Part shown: positions 1 to 8,671 of the stretch, one piece after another
How positions within the stretch are numbered: the first letter of the stretch is position 1
Layout: each line of letters starts with the position of its first letter
Origin: Kistimonas sp964291485
GTDB taxonomy: Bacteria; Pseudomonadota; Gammaproteobacteria; Pseudomonadales; Endozoicomonadaceae
Assembly: GCA_964291485.2 (NCBI GenBank)
Contig: OZ220224.1
Span: 620,001-684,000, forward strand
DNA: 64,000 nucleotides
Direction: 5' to 3'
Translations under genes and position numbers: made by a program
The notes under the pieces: model-generated
What the model was told of the DNA's origin: nothing
The model's input: only the letters and a program-made list of their open reading frames with translations
Database searches by the model: none

Positions 1-2
1 TG

Positions 3-44
3 GCGGAAGTTGCCGTTGGGCAGGATGTTGTGGTGACGCCATAG
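3..44 (+). CDS. possible C-terminal tail of an upstream gene (partial)
   Basis: An open frame enters from the left edge and reads AEVAVGQDVVVTP before a TAG at 42-44. A hairpin follows about 20 bases later at 64-89, as expected after a gene end. Thirteen residues are too few to name a family. The other two plus frames are less convincing: one stops at 36 and the other runs to about 135 with an unlikely composition. Confidence 0.3.
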   Translation, partial: AEVAVGQDVVVTP

Positions 45-63
45 TGACTTGTCTGAAGGAATC

Positions 64-92
64 GGTCATTACTGGATACAGTGGTGACCTCC
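64..92 (+). terminator. hairpin, possible terminator
   Basis: Positions 64-74 and 79-89 form an 11-pair stem with two U-G wobbles around a GATA loop. There is no clean T-run behind it, so it is a weak intrinsic terminator at best. It lies just downstream of the putative gene tail ending at 44. Confidence 0.3.
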
Positions 93-432
93 TGTCCTGC
101 ACAAGGTTTGGTGTCTGTCCTATAAGCTTCAATTAGTCATGCCTGTTCCTGTCTTGAACGAAGTCCTTAGCTGCTCTGATAACGACTATTCCATCTCAAA
201 GTGTCAGTGGGTATAGATAAATTCCAGTTATTATGACGGGATTCTCGTCTATCCTGTTCTCTGTCCAGTTTTCAGGCTTCCGATTGTTTAAGTATGGCTG
301 ACGCCTGCAGTCTTCTTCGCCCGTTCCTTATTCTGAAGACCAGGCCTCATGTGTCAGGGGGAGTAGACTTCAATGATGACATACCGCCGCACCACCCTTG
401 TTCGAAATCCGGTGCGTGAGGTGTGATGCCGA
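93..432. other. intergenic stretch without a recognisable gene
   Basis: No convincing coding frame, tRNA or riboswitch is visible. Short open frames here have poor composition. GAGGTG at 418-423 can serve as the ribosome binding site for the ATG at 433. The stretch presumably holds the promoter of the symporter pair. Confidence 0.4.
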
Positions 433-1668
433 ATGTCATTGGCATCCGTCGTGATGAAAATGAAGTTTCCACTGAGCGTTGTAATAGCGCTGTTGATACC
501 TTTTTGTTTGGGGGGATGGATCAATACAGACAGTCAGGCGCAGATTTATACGCTGAGCATTGCAATCAAGGATGTACTGGTTTTTTGTCTTCCTTTCGTC
601 GTCATGAGCTTTGTTATTGCCTGCATTATGTTGCTTCGGTGGAGGGCTCTGATATGTCTGGTTCTATTGATGGGAGCTGTCGTTATATCCAACATGATGG
701 CGTTGTGGCTTGGGTATGCTGTCAGCACCTTACTCACACCCGTTATTGATTATCCCTGGGACGGTGATGCTCAGGGGCAAGAGAGTACGCTGTGTAGTTT
801 GTGGCGTATTCATCTGCCGGTGTTGCTGACGCATAAGCAGGCTCTTCTAGTAGGTTTTATCGCAGGGATCTTTCTCAATATACGCTGCCATCCTACGCTG
901 CGGTATCTGGTTTTATTGGCAGAGGATGTTTCTGCCTTTTTTCTCCGCTATATCTGCCTCCCATTATTTCCATTTCTGGTGCTTGGTTTTTCGTTTAAAT
1001 TGCATGTGGATTTTGTTCAGCAGGACATACCCTTTGTCTTTGGTTCAACATTCTGGTTGATCATGCTGCTTCAAATGGCAGTCATATTTCTTTATTTCTG
1101 GATGGCGGCGGCCTTTTCCTGGCGGAAGGTCTGGCTGTATCTCTGGCGGTTATTTCCCGCGGCTATCAGTGCTATCGGAACCTCCTCCAGTCTATATTCT
1201 ATGCCTGTACTAATGGTCTGTACGGAACGATTTAGCCGATGTCCGGTGCTGTCTCGGGCAGTGATACCAGCAATACTCTATGTGCACAATGTGGGTAGTG
1301 CATTGGTATTGAGTATTCTCATCCTTGAGGTGATGCGCCGGTTTGGCATGCCATTACCCAAACCATCAGATTTTATTCTGTTTTCATTATGTTATGCCCT
1401 GGCAAAGTTGACTGTGGTGAATGTTCCGGGAGGCATCATTCTTATAGCAGGCCCTATTTTGCAGACAACGATGGGTTTTTCTGATGGGATGCTTGGGTTG
1501 GTGACTGTGATGTACATCATCTTTGACCCTTTTGCGACTGCGGTCAATGTAACCATTAATGGCGCATTTGCTATTTTGTTTTCGAGACTGTGTTTGCGTT
1601 GGCATCTTTTCTCCAGTCCTCAAAAGAATTGTCATTCCCGCTACTTAGCCCAGCGACGAAAGTATTAA
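433..1668 (+). CDS. divergent dicarboxylate/amino acid:cation symporter (DAACS/SDF family), copy 1
   Basis: A polytopic membrane protein of 411 residues, close to the usual length of glutamate/C4-dicarboxylate symporters (GltP/DctA fold). Family marks are the serine-rich hairpin TSSS at residues 250-253 and, near the C-terminus, a helix with FDPFATAVNVT (about 364-374) that aligns with the NVTG(D) segment of the family. The NMDGT sodium-binding motif is not preserved; the equivalent segment reads YVHNVGSA (about 283-290). Ion coupling may therefore differ and the substrate cannot be named. The ATG at 433 has GAGGTG upstream; ATGs at 454 and 460 are alternatives. A paralog follows at 1835. Confidence 0.75.
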   Translation: MSLASVVMKMKFPLSVVIALLIPFCLGGWINTDSQAQIYTLSIAIKDVLVFCLPFVVMSFVIACIMLLRWRALICLVLLMGAVVISNMMALWLGYAVSTLLTPVIDYPWDGDAQGQESTLCSLWRIHLPVLLTHKQALLVGFIAGIFLNIRCHPTLRYLVLLAEDVSAFFLRYICLPLFPFLVLGFSFKLHVDFVQQDIPFVFGSTFWLIMLLQMAVIFLYFWMAAAFSWRKVWLYLWRLFPAAISAIGTSSSLYSMPVLMVCTERFSRCPVLSRAVIPAILYVHNVGSALVLSILILEVMRRFGMPLPKPSDFILFSLCYALAKLTVVNVPGGIILIAGPILQTTMGFSDGMLGLVTVMYIIFDPFATAVNVTINGAFAILFSRLCLRWHLFSSPQKNCHSRYLAQRRKY

Positions 1669-1834
1669 TTTGTCAGTGAATACCTGGTTCAGTTTTATTC
1701 GCAGAATACAGCGTGGGGGTAGATAAGAATAATCTTGTTGCTTTATAAAACGGGAGCGTCTGTACAAATAAATAACAGCAGGTTATGGCGCTATTTAAAA
1801 TCGGAACTATTATCCGATAAGTGGTTTCGAGGAC

Positions 1835-3067
1835 ATGCTTGTGGGAGCATTGTTAAAGAGAACGCTATTACCTGCTTCTCTGATCGTTGCGCTGTTGCTG
1901 CCTTTTTTATTGGAGTCGTTGGCATTACCGGGACTACGTGTTGCATCCTATACTTTCAGCCTCGTGCTGAAAGAATTATTGATTCTTGTTCTGCCTTTTA
2001 TTGTTTTCAGTTTTATTTCCGCGAGCATTATTCGTATAGGGAGTGGTGCTCTGCCCTTTACTCTGGTGTTGGTTGCCTGTGTATTCATATCGAACCTGAC
2101 GGCGATCAGTATGGGGTACATGGTGGGTGTACGGGCTGTACCGATGTTATCCCTGCCGTTGGGGGGCATGCATTATGAAAGTCATTTGGCGAGTGCTCTG
2201 TATGTCTCATTGCCCACGTTATTAACTAACCGTCAGGCATTGATTATGGGGCTGGTTGTTGGGTTAATATTGAATGTGGGGCATCATCCCCGCCTGAAAG
2301 CGTTGTTGTTCTGGATGAGTGATCTATCGTTTTTCTTTTTGAAGCGGTTATTTATTCCGATATTGCCGTTTTTTGTACTTGGCTTTGCTTTCAAATTGCA
2401 CAGTGATGGCATATTGCATAGTGCTTTTCAAATCTATGGAAAAGTACTCATTCTGGTGATTGTTGCTCAGTTGGTATGGCTATTGGTTTTATTTTTTTTA
2501 GCTAGTGCTGGTTCAGTGAGGTGTTGCTGGCAATACATCAAAAACATTCTGCCGGCGATGTTAACGGGATTGGGTACGATCTCCAGTGCCGCCAGTATGT
2601 CAGTGTTGGTTGTCTGTTCGGAAAAAAACACGGATACCCCTGTCATGATACGAAGCATTATTCCGGCGACGATCAATATCCATACTGTGGGTAGTGCTAT
2701 TGGCCTGACCATTCTGACACTTGCGACGATGCAGACTTTCGGCCTTGGAATACCACCATTTACCGTATTTATGGGGTTTGCCTTTTATTACGCGCTGGCA
2801 AAGTTTTCAGTCGTTGCCGTGCCGGGGGGCGTTATTTTGATTGCCGGACCTTTATTGCAATCTTTACTAGGTTTTTCCGATGACATGCTTGGGCTGATCA
2901 CAGCGGTTTACATGATTTTTGACCCGTTCGGTACGGCGATCAATGTCACGGGTAATGGTGCATTTGCGATTCTGTTGGCGCGTCTTTGTCAGCGATGGCA
3001 CATCATTCGGTGGAAAAATGGTGATGCCAACGATAATGAACTGACACAACGAACCCGAGACCAATGA
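1835..3067 (+). CDS. divergent dicarboxylate/amino acid:cation symporter (DAACS/SDF family), copy 2
   Basis: A 410-residue tandem paralog of the preceding gene with the same hydrophobic pattern. The C-terminal helix reads FDPFGTAINVTGNGAFAIL, a closer match to the NVTGD motif of GltP/DctA than copy 1. The NMDGT motif is again replaced, here by NIHTVGSA. The two copies are separated by 166 bases, enough for a separate promoter. The start is uncertain: the ATG at 1835 has GAGG very close to it, and a TTG at 1850 (after GGGAG) would match the N-terminus of copy 1 better. Substrate unknown. Confidence 0.75.
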   Translation: MLVGALLKRTLLPASLIVALLLPFLLESLALPGLRVASYTFSLVLKELLILVLPFIVFSFISASIIRIGSGALPFTLVLVACVFISNLTAISMGYMVGVRAVPMLSLPLGGMHYESHLASALYVSLPTLLTNRQALIMGLVVGLILNVGHHPRLKALLFWMSDLSFFFLKRLFIPILPFFVLGFAFKLHSDGILHSAFQIYGKVLILVIVAQLVWLLVLFFLASAGSVRCCWQYIKNILPAMLTGLGTISSAASMSVLVVCSEKNTDTPVMIRSIIPATINIHTVGSAIGLTILTLATMQTFGLGIPPFTVFMGFAFYYALAKFSVVAVPGGVILIAGPLLQSLLGFSDDMLGLITAVYMIFDPFGTAINVTGNGAFAILLARLCQRWHIIRWKNGDANDNELTQRTRDQ

Positions 3068-3169
3068 TGACCGATGCTAGGCAAGGTTTAAAAGCCTTGA
3101 AGCTGCGCTTCACCCCGCTGTTCCGTTCCTGTAGAGTGCCGGCCAAACTGTTAAACGGAAAACAGCGAC

Positions 3170-4180
3170 ATGAAACGCGAACTGGCGATTGAATTTTCCC
3201 GGGTGACTGAAGCCGCCGCTCTGGCAGGGTATAAGTGGCTGGGGCGTGGTGACAAGAATGCGGCGGATGGCGCTGCTGTTGAGACCATGCGGACCCTGCT
3301 GAACCAGGTGCAGATCGATGGTGAGATCGTCATCGGGGAAGGTGAAATTGATGATGCGCCGATGCTGTTTATCGGTGAGCGTGTCGGGCAGGGTATCGGG
3401 GATGCCGTTGATATCGCTGTCGACCCCATTGAAGGCACCCGTATGACAGCCATGGGACAATCCAATGCGATTTCCGTACTGGCTGTCGGTGAGAAGGGCT
3501 GTTTCCTTAAGGCACCGGACATGTACATGGAGAAACTGGCTGTTGGTCCGGGTGCTCGTGGTGTGATTGATCTGGAAAAACCGCTGGCTGAAAACCTTCG
3601 TAATGTGGCTGATGCACTGGGAAAATCCATCGAAGAGCTGACGGTCATTACCCTGGCCAAGCCCCGCCATGATGCAGTGATTCGTGACATGCAGCAGATG
3701 GGGGTGAAGGTTTTCGCGATTCCTGATGGTGATGTGGCGGCCTCTATCCTGACCTGTATGCCTGACAGTGAAGTGGATGTCATGTACTGCATTGGTGGCG
3801 CCCCGGAAGGCGTCGTTTCTGCAGCCGTCATCCGGGCGCTGGATGGTGATTTCCAGGGACGTTTGGTGCCACGCCATGAAGCGAAGGGTGATACCCCGGA
3901 AAACCGTGAGGCTGGCGAACTGGAGATCAGCCGCTGCCATGAAATGGGCATTGAGCCTGGACTGGTATTACCGCTGGAGCGACTGGTCAGCTCCGATAAT
4001 ATTATCTTTTCCGCCACTGGTATCACTAAAGGTGACCTGTTAGCTGGCATCCATCGTAAAGGCAATGTGGCGACAACAGAAACGTTATTGATCCGAGGCA
4101 AATCCCGAACCATTCGTCGGATTCAATCTATTCACTACCTTGATCGCAAGGATCCGGACATCCGGAAGAACGTCCTGTAA
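3170..4180 (+). CDS. glpX: fructose-1,6-bisphosphatase, class II (GlpX)
   Basis: GlpX hydrolyses fructose 1,6-bisphosphate to fructose 6-phosphate in gluconeogenesis, in the cytoplasm. The 336-residue product has the usual family length. The metal-binding, substrate-contacting segments are intact: GEGEIDDAPM at residues 56-65 and DPIEGT at 85-90. The ATG at 3170 gives the typical MKRELAIEFSRVTE start. It is monocistronic, followed by a strong terminator. Together with pckA at 47462 it supports growth on organic acids. Confidence 0.95.
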   Translation: MKRELAIEFSRVTEAAALAGYKWLGRGDKNAADGAAVETMRTLLNQVQIDGEIVIGEGEIDDAPMLFIGERVGQGIGDAVDIAVDPIEGTRMTAMGQSNAISVLAVGEKGCFLKAPDMYMEKLAVGPGARGVIDLEKPLAENLRNVADALGKSIEELTVITLAKPRHDAVIRDMQQMGVKVFAIPDGDVAASILTCMPDSEVDVMYCIGGAPEGVVSAAVIRALDGDFQGRLVPRHEAKGDTPENREAGELEISRCHEMGIEPGLVLPLERLVSSDNIIFSATGITKGDLLAGIHRKGNVATTETLLIRGKSRTIRRIQSIHYLDRKDPDIRKNVL

Positions 4181-4184
4181 GTCC

Positions 4185-4212
4185 AAAAAGGCTCCGTTAA
4201 GGAGCCTTTTTT
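4185..4212 (+). terminator. intrinsic terminator of glpX
   Basis: AAAAAGGCTCC (4185-4195) pairs with GGAGCCTTTTT starting at 4201, with a GTTAA loop and a run of T ending at 4212. It begins 5 bases after the glpX stop codon. Confidence 0.9.
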
Positions 4213-4287
4213 ATGGGTACCTGCTCTCAATCGTTATTTAGTCTTTCCTTTATCGATCTGTAGGCTTCACTAAAAAGAGAGGCGACA

Positions 4288-4524
4288 GTGACAGGTTGGC
4301 TAGCCATGAAAAAACTCCTGATAACCCTTTTCTTGTCGGTGCTGATCATTGGCGGGCTGTTTGGCCTGTTTATGCTGGCATTGGTGACATGGGGTTATCA
4401 GATTGGCGTCTATGACCAGTTTGAGGATTTATGGCGTTTTGCCACCCTGCTGATGGTGCCTGTAGTGCCGCTGTTGATCTGGTATATCAGTGAGTCGGTC
4501 GATGACAACGACGACGAATCGTGA
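4288..4524 (+). CDS. small two-segment inner-membrane protein, unknown function
   Basis: A 78-residue product with two hydrophobic segments (about 10-32 and 49-65) and an acidic tail, SVDDNDDES. I do not recognise the family. The GTG at 4288 is preferred because AGAGAGGCGAC sits just in front of it. The ATG at 4306 is possible but has no good ribosome site. The gene converges with the cardiolipin synthase gene, with only 6 bases between the two stops. Confidence 0.6.
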   Translation: MTGWLAMKKLLITLFLSVLIIGGLFGLFMLALVTWGYQIGVYDQFEDLWRFATLLMVPVVPLLIWYISESVDDNDDES

Positions 4525-4530
4525 AGCGAC

Positions 4531-5997
4531 CTAAAGCAGGGGACTCATCAGGTGAAAGACACCTTCAGCGAGTCGCTTGGGAAATCCACGCCGGTTCCAT
4601 GTATCGAGAAACACCCGGTCGGATTGGCGGATATAGTTATCAGTCAATTTGCCCATTTCCTGCCCAAAATTGTCGTCATACACCATCAGGGTAACTTCGA
4701 AGTTGAGCCAGACACTGCGCATATCCAGGTTGACGGTACCGAACAGCACAGTGGAACGATCCACCAGTACACACTTGGTATGCAGCAGGCCTGCATTGAA
4801 CTGCTGGATCTCGACACCGGCCTCCAGTAACTCCTCGTAGTAATAGCGGCTGGCATAATGCACCAGGCGCGAGTCATTCCTCTCGGGCACAATCAGTTTG
4901 ACCTTGACACCACGAATCGCGGCTGACACCAGTGCGGTCAGCAAGGCATCATCGGGAATGAAGTAGGGGGTGGTGATCACCAGCTCTTCACGGCTTTCAT
5001 AAATCGCTGCCAGTAGTACCTGGTGGAGCAGGGTACGGTCAATACCCGGACCCGAAGGCAAAACGTGCATGTCCGCGCGGTGCAGGTTCATCGCGATAGA
5101 CTGAGGGGGCTGGTAGGCGCTCCGGAAAACGCTGAGGCCATCACCGGTTTCCAGTTCCCAGTCCCACAGGATGATGGATGCCAGGACATGGGCAGAAGGC
5201 CCTTCGATGCGTGTCATGGCATCAATCCACTGGCCAACGCCGGCATTCTGCTTGAACAGGCGGGGATCCATCAGGTTGAAGCTGCCACTCCAGGCAACGT
5301 TGTCGTCAATAACGGCAATCTTGCGATGGTTGCGGATATCCATCCGTTCAAACAGCATTCTGAACGGACCCACCGGCATGGCTTCGGACAGCCGGATACC
5401 GGCTTTTTTCAAACGCTTGGCGGCCTGGCTCTTGAGGAAGCTGCTGCTCCCGACGGCATCCAGTAGCACCAGGCAGTGCACACCACGGGTCTGTGCAGCC
5501 AGCAGGGCGGCCTCTATCTCGTCAATGCGGCCACCGGATTCCCAGATATAAAACTCCAGATAAATACTGGAGGTAGCGTTATGGATATCGGTCAGTAAGC
5601 CATTGATGATGCTGTCACTGTCATGGTAAAGCTTCAGGTGGTTGCCGGGCAGGGCCGGAATGTTCATGGCCTTTTCTGCCAGGCTATAGACCCGGTTGTG
5701 GCGATGGGAGCTGTTGGTGTCCTGCAGGCAGATAACTTCTTTCAGGTGACGCGACCATTGTTCATAGGTCGGGTAGAGGGCTTCTGCGCGTTTGACCCGT
5801 TTTGTGCCCAGTCGGCGCGTGCCAAACATCAGGAACAGGATAATACCGGCTAATGGCAGGGCGAACAGCAGCACCAGCCAGGCCAGGGACACACCGACCG
5901 GCCGCCGTTGAAAGATGATCGTCAGCGCAAACCCGATGATCAGGGCCAGGTAGGCGCCGCCAGCCAGCAGGCTGAACCAGGAGGAAAAGGATTCCAT
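4531..5997 (-). CDS. cls: cardiolipin synthase (ClsA type, phospholipase D superfamily)
   Basis: Makes cardiolipin at the inner membrane by phosphatidyl transfer. The 488-residue protein has two N-terminal transmembrane helices (about 8-28 and 37-58), then two phospholipase D half-sites. The first HKD motif is H224, K226 and D231 (NHRKIAVID) and the second is H406, K408 and D413 (LHTKCVLVD), so both are complete. The following SGSFN and GTVNLDMRS segments are typical. It appears monocistronic and is divergent from dbpA. Confidence 0.93.
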   Translation of the reverse strand: MESFSSWFSLLAGGAYLALIIGFALTIIFQRRPVGVSLAWLVLLFALPLAGIILFLMFGTRRLGTKRVKRAEALYPTYEQWSRHLKEVICLQDTNSSHRHNRVYSLAEKAMNIPALPGNHLKLYHDSDSIINGLLTDIHNATSSIYLEFYIWESGGRIDEIEAALLAAQTRGVHCLVLLDAVGSSSFLKSQAAKRLKKAGIRLSEAMPVGPFRMLFERMDIRNHRKIAVIDDNVAWSGSFNLMDPRLFKQNAGVGQWIDAMTRIEGPSAHVLASIILWDWELETGDGLSVFRSAYQPPQSIAMNLHRADMHVLPSGPGIDRTLLHQVLLAAIYESREELVITTPYFIPDDALLTALVSAAIRGVKVKLIVPERNDSRLVHYASRYYYEELLEAGVEIQQFNAGLLHTKCVLVDRSTVLFGTVNLDMRSVWLNFEVTLMVYDDNFGQEMGKLTDNYIRQSDRVFLDTWNRRGFPKRLAEGVFHLMSPLL

Positions 5998-6159
5998 ACA
6001 GTGGTCTGGTTGTTATCCACCGAAAAGAAAGGATTATCCAGTGTATCTGACATGTTCAGAGATGTCAGTCCTGTGACAACGGTATAAGTACGTTGATACG
6101 GCGGTCTATCCGATGTCTTCAGACAGGACAGTTAGTGCTAGTATTGCAGGTTTTTTGAC

Positions 6160-7560
6160 GTGACCCTCCAGGTGCCTGTGACTACGACGGATTTTTCCTC
6201 ACTCCCGCTTAAGCCGGCGATGCTGGCCAACCTTAAAACCCTTGGTTACCGGGAGATGACCCCGATCCAGGCGGCCAGCCTGCCGGTGATTCTGAAATCG
6301 CAGGATCTTATTGCTCAGGCCAAGACTGGCAGCGGCAAAACGGCCGCATTCGGGATTGGGCTGCTGTCCAGACTGAATGTCCGGCATTTCCAGGTGCAGG
6401 CGCTGGTACTGTGTCCTACCCGTGAGCTGGCGGACCAGGTGGGCAAAGAGATTCGTCGGCTGGCCAGGTTTACCCATAACGTCAAGGTGTTAACACTGTG
6501 TGGTGGTATGCCGCTTGGGCCGCAGATAGGGTCGCTGGAACATGGTGCCCATATCGTGGTGGGTACACCCGGGCGTATTATGGAACACCTGCGCAAGGGC
6601 TCACTCTCCCTTTCATCGTTGAAAACCCTGGTGCTTGACGAGGCCGACAGAATGCTCGACATGGGCTTTCTGGACAGCATCAATACCATCATTGAGCAAG
6701 CCCCCGCCGATCGGCAGACCCTGTTGTTTTCCGCGACGTACTCCGAGGAGATTCGACGGATCAGCAGTTCCGTCCAGTCTAATCCGGTTGAGGTCACAGT
6801 CGAGTCTCACCACAGTCATTCGGACATAGAGCAGCGTTTCTATGAAGTGGAGAACGCTCAGCGGTTGCCGGTGCTGGCAAAATTGTTGAGCCATTACCAG
6901 CCGGCGTCGACGGTTGTTTTCTGCAACACCAAGCGGCTGTGCCAAGAGGTAGCGGATGATCTGCAACAGCGGGGATTTCTGGCACAGGCGCTCCATGGTG
7001 ATTTGGAACAGCGGGCCCGGGATCAAGTGCTGGTCCGTTTTGCCAACCGGAGTTGTTCCGTACTGGTCGCGACGGATGTTGCGGCTCGCGGGTTGGATAT
7101 CCGGGAGCTGGAGGCCGTTATTAATCTGGAGTTGTCTCGTGATCCGGAGGTGCATGTGCATCGCATCGGGCGTACGGGGCGTGCGGGTCAGACTGGCTTG
7201 GCATTGAGCCTGTTCAGTGGGTCAGAAACCTATAAGCTTCAGGCCATTGAGGCCAACCAGCCGAACCCACTGATCATCGACAATACCAATACCCTGAAGG
7301 TGGAAGAACCGGTCGTCTTCAAGGCACCCATGGTGACGCTCTGTATTGACGGTGGCCGCAAGAACAAGGTGCGTCCGGGGGATATTCTGGGTGCTTTGAC
7401 CGGCAAAGACGGTATTGCTGGCAGTGAGGTGGGCAAAATCGATATTTTTGATTTCTGTGCTTATGTCGCGGTCAAACGGTCTGTGGCAAACCGGGCGCTG
7501 AAACACCTGGCTGCTGGAAAGATCAAGGGGCGTTCCTTCAAGGTGCGCAAGCTGCGTTGA
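6160..7560 (+). CDS. dbpA: ATP-dependent RNA helicase DbpA
   Basis: A DEAD-box helicase that remodels the large ribosomal subunit by acting on a 23S rRNA hairpin. Motifs are in order: Q-motif region TPIQ (about 34-37), Walker A AKTGSGKT (54-61), PTREL, GTPGR, DEAD (160-163), SAT, and RGLDI with HRIGRTGRAG. The C-terminal 70 residues, with KVRPGDILGALTGKDGIAG, are the DbpA RNA-binding domain that separates it from RhlE/SrmB. The start is uncertain among GTG codons at 6160, 6172 and 6178. The last gives VTTTDFSSLPL, which fits DbpA N-termini best. Confidence 0.95.
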   Translation: MTLQVPVTTTDFSSLPLKPAMLANLKTLGYREMTPIQAASLPVILKSQDLIAQAKTGSGKTAAFGIGLLSRLNVRHFQVQALVLCPTRELADQVGKEIRRLARFTHNVKVLTLCGGMPLGPQIGSLEHGAHIVVGTPGRIMEHLRKGSLSLSSLKTLVLDEADRMLDMGFLDSINTIIEQAPADRQTLLFSATYSEEIRRISSSVQSNPVEVTVESHHSHSDIEQRFYEVENAQRLPVLAKLLSHYQPASTVVFCNTKRLCQEVADDLQQRGFLAQALHGDLEQRARDQVLVRFANRSCSVLVATDVAARGLDIRELEAVINLELSRDPEVHVHRIGRTGRAGQTGLALSLFSGSETYKLQAIEANQPNPLIIDNTNTLKVEEPVVFKAPMVTLCIDGGRKNKVRPGDILGALTGKDGIAGSEVGKIDIFDFCAYVAVKRSVANRALKHLAAGKIKGRSFKVRKLR

Positions 7561-7579
7561 TTCGCGGTTTCAAATCTAT

Positions 7580-8410
7580 TCAGAGTCCGGGTGCAGAGAG
7601 CATCCGGTTGGTGCATTCACCGGGATAACTGTTGTGGTTAGCGCCCGGTGAGCTGACCCCGCTTAACAGGCTGAACCGTGGATGGCTTCCGGTATTGGCA
7701 TTTGACCAGTGAACCAGGTAAGGATGCATGAGCAGCACATCGCCCGGTGCAAGCTCAGGACAGACAGCCCGTTCTGACCAGCGAGGGTCAGGTTGGTTTC
7801 GGGCGGGCTGCAACCCCGCCAGTTTCACCTGCTGATGAGACCCCGGCACGACATTCAATCCACCATTTTCTGGCCCCGCCGGATCAATGGCAATCACCGC
7901 GACAACGTAACTGCCCCAGTGATTTACATCGCTCCAGTTGGGATCCGCATTCAGGCGGTGCTCGACATCACGATGCGGCGGGAAAATGACATTGTCACCC
8001 TGCTGCTTGGGATGAAACTGGCAGATCAGGTGCTCAAACCGTTCTGACATCAAAATGTCGGCAAAGGCCTGCAACAGTTTTGGATGCTGTGACATTTGCA
8101 GTAGTGTCGGATCTGCACTGCCACAGCCACACACACGGCAAAGCTTCTCAAGATGTCCGTAAGCATCGTTTTCCACCACAAACTGGGCGCCACGGTAATA
8201 GAAGTAACCTTCGAAATGACGACCCATGAACGCCGCCCGCTGTTCAGCAATTTCAATGAGATGGTGGAGTGAGGCTTCTACCAACGTCACCTCGTCGGCC
8301 GAAAGCATGTGGCGAATCAGGCAGTAGCCGTCTTCAAAGAACTGTCGCCAGTCCGTCTCAGACAGGGGGGAATGCTTGCCAAACCGGCGTTCAGGCAGGT
8401 GATGTTCCAT
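7580..8410 (-). CDS. phytanoyl-CoA dioxygenase (PhyH) family protein
   Basis: A predicted non-heme Fe(II)/2-oxoglutarate hydroxylase of 276 residues. The iron facial triad is visible: H-x-D in PPHRDVEHR and the distal His in MHPYLVHWSNAN, followed by the Arg of HPRFSL that would hold 2-oxoglutarate. GPENGGLNVVPGSH is the usual loop of the family. The ATG at 8410 has AGGAGGT in front. The substrate cannot be deduced. It is divergent from an acyl-CoA synthetase, and converges with dbpA. Confidence 0.85.
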   Translation of the reverse strand: MEHHLPERRFGKHSPLSETDWRQFFEDGYCLIRHMLSADEVTLVEASLHHLIEIAEQRAAFMGRHFEGYFYYRGAQFVVENDAYGHLEKLCRVCGCGSADPTLLQMSQHPKLLQAFADILMSERFEHLICQFHPKQQGDNVIFPPHRDVEHRLNADPNWSDVNHWGSYVVAVIAIDPAGPENGGLNVVPGSHQQVKLAGLQPARNQPDPRWSERAVCPELAPGDVLLMHPYLVHWSNANTGSHPRFSLLSGVSSPGANHNSYPGECTNRMLSAPGL

Positions 8411-8671
8411 ATCAGTCCCGACCTCCTGTAGTTAGCCTATATATTCAGGTTAGTTCGGTCTGAAGGTGGATTGAAAATATGCAAAGCGAGTCATCGGCCA
8501 ATGCCGGAATTGTGTCATTTTGTAGGATATTGACCATGGTTCTCAGGCCATAGTTAAACATCTCCTGCTATTTTCCTTTCATCTGATTTTTTCTCTGGGT
8601 AATAGTCGGGTATTGTCATATTCAATGGACAGCAACCTGATCACGTCAGTGCGACGACATGGAGACGCTCA

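Noticed and set aside
401..423. tRNA-like T-loop (GTTCGAAATC)
   Set aside because: No acceptor, D or anticodon stems can be built around it.
5023..5466. Open frames antisense to cardiolipin synthase
   Set aside because: They mirror the codon structure of the real gene and have no family features; the same holds for other antisense frames opposite glpX, dbpA, ackA, nrfA and the SnoaL genes.
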